Assembly (NCBI GenBank): GCA_964477735.1
Contig: CAYZFD010000018.1
Span: 1-32,121, forward strand
Reading direction: 5' to 3'
Length of the DNA: 32,121 bases
DNA from: CAYZFD01 sp964477735
GTDB taxonomy: Bacteria > Bacteroidota > Bacteroidia > Flavobacteriales > Flavobacteriaceae
Positions 25,669 through 32,121 of this stretch are shown in pieces. Every line of letters starts with the position of its first letter. Position 1 is the stretch's first letter. The notes below the pieces were generated by a model. It saw nothing but the letters and a program-made list of their open reading frames with translations. It searched no databases and had not been told where the DNA came from. Both the position numbers and the translations under genes were made by a program.

Positions 25669-27903
25669 ATGAAAAAATATTTTTTTTATGCTGCCCTGTT
25701 TATGGGGAGCACAGTGTTGGCTCAACAAGTGAGCGGAACCCTAACTTGTAGTTGTGACAACCAACCCATTGAGGGCGCGACTGTTTTTCAGCCACAACTT
25801 AAAATACACACGACAACAGATGAAAACGGTTCGTTTGAATTGTCACTTCCCGCTGGAAACCACTCGCTCATTTTCTCAGCATTGGGTTATAAAACAAAGC
25901 CTGTCCAAATATTGGTGTCAGAGGATCAAAAAAATCTTATATACGTTCAAATGGATTCGCAAGTCATTGAGTTTGATGAAGTGGTGGTTTCTACCCCATT
26001 TCATAAAATACAAAGCGAAAACATTACAAAAGTCTCCAGTTTGCAACTCTCAAAAACAAGTCCAATAAATCGAACTCGACTCCCCGAAGCACTTCAAAAC
26101 ATTCCTGGATTGCGGCAACAATCTACAGGAAATGGAATAGGAAAGCCTGTGATTCGAGGTTTGGGCGGCAATAGAGTTGTTACCTATGCACAGGGCATTC
26201 GGCTCGAAAACCAACAATTTGGAGATGAACATGGCTTAAACTTAAGCAGTGAAGGGGTAGAAAGTGTTGAGATCATAAAGGGTCCGGCTTCTCTTCTTTA
26301 TGGATCCGACGCCATAGCAGGTGTGCTCTACCTAAATCCTGAAAGATTTGCTCCCTTTGGCCAAAATGAAGGAGATATTTCTTATGGTTTTTTATCCAAT
26401 AACTTGGGACATAATTTTGGTTTGGGCTATAAAATCTCTGGAAAAAAACTTCAAGGTCTAGTTCGCTATTCCACACAAAATGCAGTAGATTATAGGCAAG
26501 GGAATAATCAGAGGGTCCCCAATAGTCGTTGGAAGGCTCGAGATTTTAAATTGGGCTTGGCTTGGGCTCAGAAAAAAGGGAAAACTGAGATTCGATATAA
26601 CAACAACCTAGTGAAATTAGGCCTACCCGAAACTGACCTAGAAGCTAAAACTACAAGAAACCCAGATGAACCTTTTCAAGAAATAGACCAAAAAACCATA
26701 AGCTTAGACCAAAAACTTTTTGTTGGAAAAGTCTTGGCAGAAGCTAAAGTGGGGCATGCCCAAAACATTCGTAAAGAATTTGAAGCACACAAAGAAGAAG
26801 GTCATGAACATGGCGAAGCTGCGCTCAACATGAAGCTCACTAGCAGTATGTATGAGCTAAAAATACACACCCCCAACCTGAGACAAGTTGAAACTGTGAT
26901 TGGCATTCAAGGCATGTTGCAAAAAAACAAGAATGTGGGAGAAGAAATCTTAATCCCAAACGCTAAAAAACAAGATTTTGGAACTTTTGCCATTTTTAGT
27001 ATTCATAGACCCAAAGTGAGTGGGCAAGCAGGAATTCGATTCGATAAAAGAAATATTCAAACAGAAAGTTATGAAATCAACCATGTTGGCGAACCCACAA
27101 TAACTGTCGAAGCAGTGGACAAAAAGTTCAAGAACTGGACTGCCTCAACAGGCTTAAAGTGGAATTTTAACGAAAATAGTTCATGGAGGTTACACTATGC
27201 AAGTGGTTTTAGGGCACCAAACCTATCAGAGTTGAGCTCCTTTGGTGTGCACCATGGAACCAATAGATTTGAAAAAGGAAACAACAAGCTAAAGGCTGAA
27301 AAAAATCATCAATTTGACTTGTCATTGGAAATCAATAAAAAGCATTGGTTTTTTGTTGCTGAAGGTTTTTATAACGATTTCAAAAATTTTATTTTCATCG
27401 CACCAACAGCTGAAATCGAGGATGGAAATCCAGTTTATCAATACACTCAAAGCAATGCCCATTTGTTTGGAGGGGAGTTTCAATTACATCTGCATCCACA
27501 TCCGTTAGATTGGCTTCATGTCGTTTCGAGTTATGATATGGTTATAGGAAAACAACAAGGCGGTAATTACCTGCCCTTAATGCCAGCACCAAGATTTCAA
27601 TTTGAAACAAGATTTGATCTACCATCGGGAACAATTTTCCAGAAACCACATCTAAGCACTAAAGCTCAATTCGTTGGAAAGCAAGACAAAACACACCCCT
27701 TGGAAACCCCTACAAAAGCCTACGAACTTATTGGAATTGAAATGGGGTCGAGTTTTGAATGCTTTGGCGCCAACTTTCAGGCAACACTACAGTTACAGAA
27801 TCTGCTAGACAAATCTTTTGTAAGTCACCTTTCCCGACTAAAATATGATGGCTTGGAAAACGTGGGGCGCTCCATTAATTTCAGCATCAGCAGTCAGTTT
27901 TAG
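25669..27903 (+). CDS. TonB-dependent outer-membrane receptor, ZnuD-like
   Basis: This 744-residue receptor starts with a signal peptide (about 1-18, MGSTVLAQ). A carboxypeptidase-regulatory-like domain follows (about 20-105, IEGATVFQP and TTDENGSFELSLPAG), then a plug (about 125-225; LPEALQNIPGL, GKPVIRGLGGNRV, VEIIKGPASLLYGSDAIAGV) and a 22-strand type barrel ending in an aromatic residue. Histidines cluster in the plug (FGDEHG, H188) and in a loop (H374, H379, H381 in EGHEHGE), with more in GVHHG. These recall zinc receptors such as ZnuD. The metal is inference; siderophore or copper uptake is possible. It follows a small His/Cys-rich protein and a palindrome. Its stop overlaps the opposing gene by four bases. 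Confidence 0.85.
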   Translation: MKKYFFYAALFMGSTVLAQQVSGTLTCSCDNQPIEGATVFQPQLKIHTTTDENGSFELSLPAGNHSLIFSALGYKTKPVQILVSEDQKNLIYVQMDSQVIEFDEVVVSTPFHKIQSENITKVSSLQLSKTSPINRTRLPEALQNIPGLRQQSTGNGIGKPVIRGLGGNRVVTYAQGIRLENQQFGDEHGLNLSSEGVESVEIIKGPASLLYGSDAIAGVLYLNPERFAPFGQNEGDISYGFLSNNLGHNFGLGYKISGKKLQGLVRYSTQNAVDYRQGNNQRVPNSRWKARDFKLGLAWAQKKGKTEIRYNNNLVKLGLPETDLEAKTTRNPDEPFQEIDQKTISLDQKLFVGKVLAEAKVGHAQNIRKEFEAHKEEGHEHGEAALNMKLTSSMYELKIHTPNLRQVETVIGIQGMLQKNKNVGEEILIPNAKKQDFGTFAIFSIHRPKVSGQAGIRFDKRNIQTESYEINHVGEPTITVEAVDKKFKNWTASTGLKWNFNENSSWRLHYASGFRAPNLSELSSFGVHHGTNRFEKGNNKLKAEKNHQFDLSLEINKKHWFFVAEGFYNDFKNFIFIAPTAEIEDGNPVYQYTQSNAHLFGGEFQLHLHPHPLDWLHVVSSYDMVIGKQQGGNYLPLMPAPRFQFETRFDLPSGTIFQKPHLSTKAQFVGKQDKTHPLETPTKAYELIGIEMGSSFECFGANFQATLQLQNLLDKSFVSHLSRLKYDGLENVGRSINFSISSQF

Positions 27904-28163
27904 TGTTTATGTTTTGTAACCCAATCCCACAACCACATCATTGTAAAGGTTGGAACAAAATCAAGGCTGGGCCAAGCTTCTTCTAGAAAAGTGATGAGCC
28001 CAGCTATTTTTCCTGATTTTCCAGGAAACATTTTAACCATAAAATAGGCCGATAGTGGTGCCCACAAAATGTCTAAAAAATCTCCTAGAACAGGAAAAAT
28101 CCACGAAGACGTCAAAAACCCTACAAGGTCTAAAAGAATACAAATAACAAATTTTTTAATCAT
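27900..28163 (-). CDS. Small conserved membrane protein of unknown function
   Basis: The 87 residues include hydrophobic segments at about 5-22 and 27-45 and an aromatic C-terminal segment (FTMMWLWDWVTKHKH). I do not recognise a family name or motif that gives a function. The start lies 18 bases after the msrA stop on the same strand, so it is probably the second gene of that transcript. Its stop (27900-27902) overlaps the stop of the TonB receptor gene on the other strand. Confidence 0.65.
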   Translation of the reverse strand: MIKKFVICILLDLVGFLTSSWIFPVLGDFLDILWAPLSAYFMVKMFPGKSGKIAGLITFLEEAWPSLDFVPTFTMMWLWDWVTKHKH

Positions 28164-28181
28164 AATTGGGGTGTTTAAGTA

Positions 28182-28730
28182 TTATATTGTCGGAGGGATG
28201 GACTCTTTAAGCAAACCAGAAAACAATTCTTTTAATTTTTGAATTTTAGGAGCAATTACAAAATTACAATAAGGTTGATCGAACTCACGAGCATAGTAAT
28301 TTTGATGTGCTTCCTCAGCCAAATAAAAAATTGTAGCAGGCGAAATTACAGTGACAATAGGCACCTTAAAAACTTGATCAATCGTTAATTTTTCTACAAA
28401 TTTTTCTGCACATTGTTTTTGAACTTCTGAATGATAAAAAATGGCAGACCGATATTGGGTGCCAATATCTGCTCCTTGGCGGTTTAGCGTAGTAGGATCA
28501 TGAGTTGCAAAAAAAACAGCCAGCAGTTGATCAAAACTAACCTGATCGGGATTAAAAGACATTTGAACCGCTTCAGCATGACCAGTTTTCCCGCTACAAA
28601 CTTCACGATAACACGGATTTTTGATGTGTCCATCCGTATATCCAGATTGCACCCGCTCAACGCCCTTTAATCTTGTAAAGACAGCTTCTAGACACCAAAA
28701 GCATCCCCCAGCAAAAGTTGCAGTTTCCAA
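28182..28730 (-). CDS. msrA: Peptide methionine sulfoxide reductase MsrA
   Basis: MsrA reduces the S-epimer of methionine sulfoxide in proteins and peptides. The catalytic cysteine is C10 in the signature GGCFWCLEAVF. GYTDGHIKNPCYREVCSGKTGHAEAV and FFATHDPTTLNRQGADIGTQYRSAIFY are also typical, and no signal peptide is seen, so it acts in the cytoplasm. The reading frame has no ATG: a stop lies nine codons before the motif start, and TTG at 28730 is the only usual start. The 75-base spacer to the divergent DUF5916 gene holds a palindrome. Confidence 0.92.
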   Translation of the reverse strand: METATFAGGCFWCLEAVFTRLKGVERVQSGYTDGHIKNPCYREVCSGKTGHAEAVQMSFNPDQVSFDQLLAVFFATHDPTTLNRQGADIGTQYRSAIFYHSEVQKQCAEKFVEKLTIDQVFKVPIVTVISPATIFYLAEEAHQNYYAREFDQPYCNFVIAPKIQKLKELFSGLLKESIPPTI

Positions 28731-28768
28731 TTTTATTGTAGTTTCGCTCGCAATTTAAAAAATCATTC

Positions 28769-28788
28769 GTTAATGAAGTAACATTAAC
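28769..28788. promoter_or_regulatory. Palindrome between msrA and the DUF5916 gene
   Basis: GTTAATG (28769-28775), six bases, CATTAAC (28782-28788): a perfect 7-bp inverted repeat in the divergent 75-base spacer, 18 bases before the + strand ATG and 39 before the msrA start. It could be an operator for either gene. No regulator gene is near. Confidence 0.4.
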
Positions 28789-28805
28789 CCAATCAAAGCG
28801 TTTTA

Positions 28806-31250
28806 ATGAATATGAGTAAGCTCCATATTATTATTTTCTCGATTGCCTTAGCTCACTTTGCAGTATTAGGGCAAAACCGTCGTAGCATTCAAGCGGTTCG
28901 AATCGAAAATCCTCCAACAATCGATGGCGTAATTGATGAAGCTTTTTGGTCTGAAATAGAACCCGAAAGTGGTTTTTACTACTATGAACCCACAAACACA
29001 GGTGAGGAACAAAAAGCCTACGGCACATTTGTTCGTATGGCCTATGACAACAAAGCTCTATACTTTGCAGCACAGCTCAAAGATCCCAGACCAGGGGAAG
29101 TCTTTAGGCAATTTTCCCAGCGAGATGATATTGAAACCCTATCTGATTTTTTTGGAATTCAATTGAACACTTACGACGATGGAAATAACGAAACCCGATT
29201 TTTCGTAACGGCAGGAGGCGCCCTGGCAGACGCTCGAGTGAGTGGCACAGAAGAGGATTTTAGCTATGACGTAGTATTCGACGGAAAAGTATCCTTTGAT
29301 GAGCAAGGCTGGAATGTTGAAATTAAAATTCCATATAACGCCCTGCGCTTTCCCGAAAAGGAAAATCAAACTTGGGGCATTAATTTTTGGCGTGTAAACA
29401 CTCGAGAAAATGAGGTTTTAAGCTGGAATCGTGTTGACCGTTCTGTAGGCTTAGTCAACCAACAGACAGGAACTGTCAACAACCTCAACAACATTCAACC
29501 TCCCCTTCGTTTAGAGCTTTATCCTTATGCACAGGGACTTGTTGAAAAAAATGGAAACAACAGCCAATCTCAAATGAGTGCTGGTATGGATCTGAAGTAT
29601 GGCATTAGTGACAGTTTTACGCTTGATGCCACCCTAATCCCCGACTTTGGCCAAGTAGCATTTGATAATGTTGAACTTAATCTGAGTCCGTTTGAACAAC
29701 AATTTGATGAAAACCGTTCCTTTTTTACAGAAGGCACAGAACTGTTCAACAAAGGTCAACTTTTTTACAGCCGAAGAATTGGTGGCGCACCCTCCACCAG
29801 TGCAAGTAGTTATGCAAAGGCAAATGAAATCGTGGTCACAGAAGACAGCAAAACAAAATTGATCAACGCCGTTAAACTATCGGGGCGCACTCAAAAAAAT
29901 CTTGGGATAGGATTTTTCAATGCCATTACACAAGCGGCCTATGGAACGCTAAAAGACAGCATTACAAACAAGACAAGGGAAGTGCTCACAGAACCTGTTT
30001 CGAACTACAACATTTTGGTCTTTGACCAACAGTTTAATCAAAACTCTTCGATCTCGCTCATCAACACCAACGTCACTCGCCCAGGGCACGAATATAGAGA
30101 CGGAAATGTAACAGCCCTGCTTTTTGATTTAAGGAACAAAAAAAATAGCTATAACCTAGATGGCGGCATTCGGTATAGTGATATCAGTGGTCCCGAAAGC
30201 AAACGCGGTTTGAGATCGCAATTGATTTTGCGAAAAACAACAGGAAATTTTCGTTGGGGAATGGCACACTTTTTATCAGAACAAGATTTTGATATCAATG
30301 ACATGGGGATTGTTGCCCGCACCAACTTCAATGCATTATTTGGCATTCTTTCCTATGAAACTTTTGAGCCTAAAGGACGGTTTAACAAATTTCGACTAGA
30401 ATTCACTGTTCGACATCTAAGAAGATTGGTGCCGAATGTTTTTCGCGCCCATGACTTTAGATTAGAAAGCTTTTTTATCCAAAAAAATCGTGTAGCGTTT
30501 GGAGTAGATTTGCGCTTTGTGACCCAAAATAAGGATTTCTATGAAACCCGAGCCGAAGGCGATAACCGCTTTGTTTTGATAGATCCTTTATTTGAGTTGA
30601 CATCTTTTATATCAACAGATTACAGGAAAAAATTGGCGCTAGATTTAAGATTCCAAGCAGGAAAATGGCTCAATCAAAATTATGGAGAAAATCGCCAAAA
30701 TTTATCTCTGACGATTAGCCCTCGATTTCGGTTCTCAAACAAATTTCTTATAAACACATCAACCACCTTGGGAAAACAAACTGATGACCTAGGCTATATT
30801 AGTGGCGAAAAGGACAATATTGTGATGGGTATTAGAGATGTTTCCCTTATCGAAAACAACCTCACCGCAAGTTATAATTTTGATCCCTTCAAGTCAATCA
30901 AGCTTAATTTTAGGAATTTTTGGAGTACCGCACATTATGGCGATAAAGCTTTCTACAAATTAAATTCAAACGGCACGCGAACGCCAACAACACGAAATAC
31001 AGAAGAAAACAATCCAAATACAAATTTCAATATTTGGAATGTTGATTTGAGCTTTAATTGGTGGTTCGCGCCAGGAAGTGAAATGACTTTACTCTACAGA
31101 AATCAACTTTTTAATCAGGACAAGCTCTCAGACATTGGATATGGAGCTAGTTTAGAGAACTTACTAGCCCTTTCTATGCAACATCAATTGTCACTTCGAG
31201 TCAAGTATTATATTGATGCCAATACAATTTTTAGACGCCACAAAGGTTAA
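28806..31250 (+). CDS. DUF5916 outer-membrane protein with CBM9-like N-terminal domain
   Basis: This 814-residue secreted protein has a signal peptide (about 1-23, ending AVLGQ). A family-9 carbohydrate-binding-like domain follows (about 30-220; PPTIDGVIDEAFWSE, NKALYFAAQLKDP, GWNVEIKIPYNALRFP). The large C-terminal part (about 230-814) is made of alternating beta strands, typical of a DUF5916 barrel-like domain, with DFGQVAFDNVELNLSPFEQQFDENRSFFTEG near its start. Such proteins are common in Bacteroidota and of unknown function; sugar binding at the cell surface is a reasonable guess. The start may also be the ATG at 28812. It is preceded by the palindrome shared with msrA. Confidence 0.82.
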   Translation: MNMSKLHIIIFSIALAHFAVLGQNRRSIQAVRIENPPTIDGVIDEAFWSEIEPESGFYYYEPTNTGEEQKAYGTFVRMAYDNKALYFAAQLKDPRPGEVFRQFSQRDDIETLSDFFGIQLNTYDDGNNETRFFVTAGGALADARVSGTEEDFSYDVVFDGKVSFDEQGWNVEIKIPYNALRFPEKENQTWGINFWRVNTRENEVLSWNRVDRSVGLVNQQTGTVNNLNNIQPPLRLELYPYAQGLVEKNGNNSQSQMSAGMDLKYGISDSFTLDATLIPDFGQVAFDNVELNLSPFEQQFDENRSFFTEGTELFNKGQLFYSRRIGGAPSTSASSYAKANEIVVTEDSKTKLINAVKLSGRTQKNLGIGFFNAITQAAYGTLKDSITNKTREVLTEPVSNYNILVFDQQFNQNSSISLINTNVTRPGHEYRDGNVTALLFDLRNKKNSYNLDGGIRYSDISGPESKRGLRSQLILRKTTGNFRWGMAHFLSEQDFDINDMGIVARTNFNALFGILSYETFEPKGRFNKFRLEFTVRHLRRLVPNVFRAHDFRLESFFIQKNRVAFGVDLRFVTQNKDFYETRAEGDNRFVLIDPLFELTSFISTDYRKKLALDLRFQAGKWLNQNYGENRQNLSLTISPRFRFSNKFLINTSTTLGKQTDDLGYISGEKDNIVMGIRDVSLIENNLTASYNFDPFKSIKLNFRNFWSTAHYGDKAFYKLNSNGTRTPTTRNTEENNPNTNFNIWNVDLSFNWWFAPGSEMTLLYRNQLFNQDKLSDIGYGASLENLLALSMQHQLSLRVKYYIDANTIFRRHKG

Positions 31251-31277
31251 AAGTTTAAAAAGCGGTATTTTCACAAA

Positions 31278-31943
31278 ATGATTCAGGCAAAATCTCTTTT
31301 TAAGACCTACGGAAATCTTAATGTGGTTAATGGTTTATCGCTTCATATAAAAAAAGGAGAAGTAGTCGCTATTGTTGGTCCTTCTGGTGCTGGAAAAACC
31401 ACGCTCCTCCATTTGCTCAGTACCCTTGACCAATGGGACGAAAATCCATCTACACGCTTGGAGGTTGATGGACAAGATCTTTCGAAACTCAACTCTAAGC
31501 AGCTGGCCAATTTTAGAAATATAAACATGGGGTTTGTTTTTCAATTTCATCAACTACTCCCAGAGTTTACGGCCCTAGAAAACGTTTGCATTCCTGGTTA
31601 CATTAAAGGTGATCCTAAAGAAAAGGTCAAGGCTAGGGCTACTGAGCTTCTAGGATTACTCGGCTTAGAAAATCGACTAAACCACAAACCTTCACAACTT
31701 TCGGGAGGAGAACAACAAAGAGTTGCTGTTGCCAGAGCGCTTGTCAATCAACCCAAACTATTGTTTGCCGATGAACCTAGTGGGAATTTGGATAGTGAAT
31801 CTGCTGAAAAACTCCATCAATTGTTTTTTGAACTTCGAGAACGATTTGGGCTAACCATTGTTTTGGTAACGCACAATCCAAAACTTGCCGCAGAAGCCGA
31901 TAGAACCCTAAAATTGGTAGATGGAAATTGGCATGACGCATAG
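31278..31943 (+). CDS. lolD: LolD-type ABC transporter ATP-binding protein
   Basis: This is a 221-residue ATPase of the LolD/MacB-like group. Walker A is GPSGAGKTTLLHLL (about residues 34-47), the signature is LSGGEQQRVAVARAL, Walker B is LLFADEPSGNLDSESA, and the switch histidine is in LVTHNP. LolD drives release of lipoproteins from the inner membrane with LolC/E; those permease genes are not in the window, so the assignment to Lol rather than to FtsE or MacB rests on the sequence type only. The next gene starts within its last codons. Confidence 0.8.
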   Translation: MIQAKSLFKTYGNLNVVNGLSLHIKKGEVVAIVGPSGAGKTTLLHLLSTLDQWDENPSTRLEVDGQDLSKLNSKQLANFRNINMGFVFQFHQLLPEFTALENVCIPGYIKGDPKEKVKARATELLGLLGLENRLNHKPSQLSGGEQQRVAVARALVNQPKLLFADEPSGNLDSESAEKLHQLFFELRERFGLTIVLVTHNPKLAAEADRTLKLVDGNWHDA

Positions 31944-32121
31944 TGAAATTAAAGATTTTTTAGACGAAAAAGCCCAGTTTTATAACCACCCTAAATTTGT
32001 GGAATCAGACCCCATTCAAATTCCTCATAGATTCTCCAAAAAAGAAGACATTGAAATCGCTGCTTTTCTAACAGCCACCATAGCATGGGGAAACCGCAAA
32101 AGTATCATACATTCAGCAAAT
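31933..32121 (+). CDS. TIGR02757 (DUF2400) family protein, 5' part
   Basis: The window ends inside this gene; 63 residues are visible from ATG 31933, which overlaps the preceding stop by 11 bases. The sequence (SEIKDFLDEKAQFYN, ESDPIQIPHRFSKKEDIEI, AFLTATIAWGNRKSII) matches my memory of the N-terminus of the TIGR02757/DUF2400 family, which is conserved in Bacteroidota and of unknown function. An in-frame ATG at 31921 is an alternative start. It probably shares a transcript with the ATPase gene. Confidence 0.7.
   Translation, partial: MTHSEIKDFLDEKAQFYNHPKFVESDPIQIPHRFSKKEDIEIAAFLTATIAWGNRKSIIHSAN

Overview
The window looks like the chromosome of a member of the Bacteroidota, most likely a flavobacterium. 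The DNA is AT-rich. The arginine genes include the ArgF' type of transcarbamylase and a proC. Several gene pairs overlap as ATGA, Shine-Dalgarno sites are weak or absent, and some upstream regions carry the Bacteroidota promoter pattern TTG - spacer - TAnnTTTG. FtsK-LolA-LptF/G-RibB and SerC-SerA are arranged as is usual in this group, and DUF5916 and OmpA-with-repeats proteins are present. A run of exactly 100 N (9068-9167) shows that this is a scaffold from a draft or metagenome assembly. No phage, insertion sequence, CRISPR array, tRNA or rRNA was seen. No gene-free stretch exceeds about 175 bases apart from the gap.

Layout. (1) 39-8841, + strand: a tightly packed nine-gene arginine operon (GNAT acyltransferase, argG, argC, proC, argD, argF', argB, argE-like, argH), followed by the start of a membrane acyltransferase that runs into the gap. 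(2) 9168-13406: a dihydrolipoyl dehydrogenase on the - strand whose C-terminus is lost in the gap, an NhaC-type antiporter, and an OmpA-family gene interrupted by one in-frame TAA and followed by a clear intrinsic terminator. (3) 13444-19528, + strand: a secreted thioredoxin-like protein, then ftsK-lolA-lptF/G-ribB for chromosome segregation, envelope lipid/lipoprotein transport and riboflavin synthesis. (4) 19533-21779, - strand: 4Fe-4S ferredoxin and ychF as a pair, then a TauE/SafE permease. (5) 21835-25609, + strand: a LuxC-family acyl-CoA reductase, serC-serA, a small conserved membrane protein and a small His/Cys-rich membrane-anchored protein. (6) 25669-27903: a TonB-dependent receptor with His-rich segments preceded by a perfect 16-bp palindrome. 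(7) 27900-28730, - strand: msrA and a small membrane protein. (8) 28806-32121, + strand: a large DUF5916 outer-membrane protein, a LolD-type ABC ATPase and the 5' end of a TIGR02757 gene cut by the window edge.

The best candidate for something little described is the pair at 25277-27903: a small His/Cys-rich protein, a palindromic operator candidate and a ZnuD-like receptor, which together suggest a metal (zinc?) uptake module. Other points worth a second look are the single nonsense codon in the ompA gene, the substrate-specificity residue of ArgF' (Ser90, neither of the two characterised residues), the Cys-motif acyltransferase that opens the arginine operon, the degenerate GTP cyclohydrolase II half of RibB, and a second palindrome between msrA and the DUF5916 gene. 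Most of the remaining genes are ordinary housekeeping genes.
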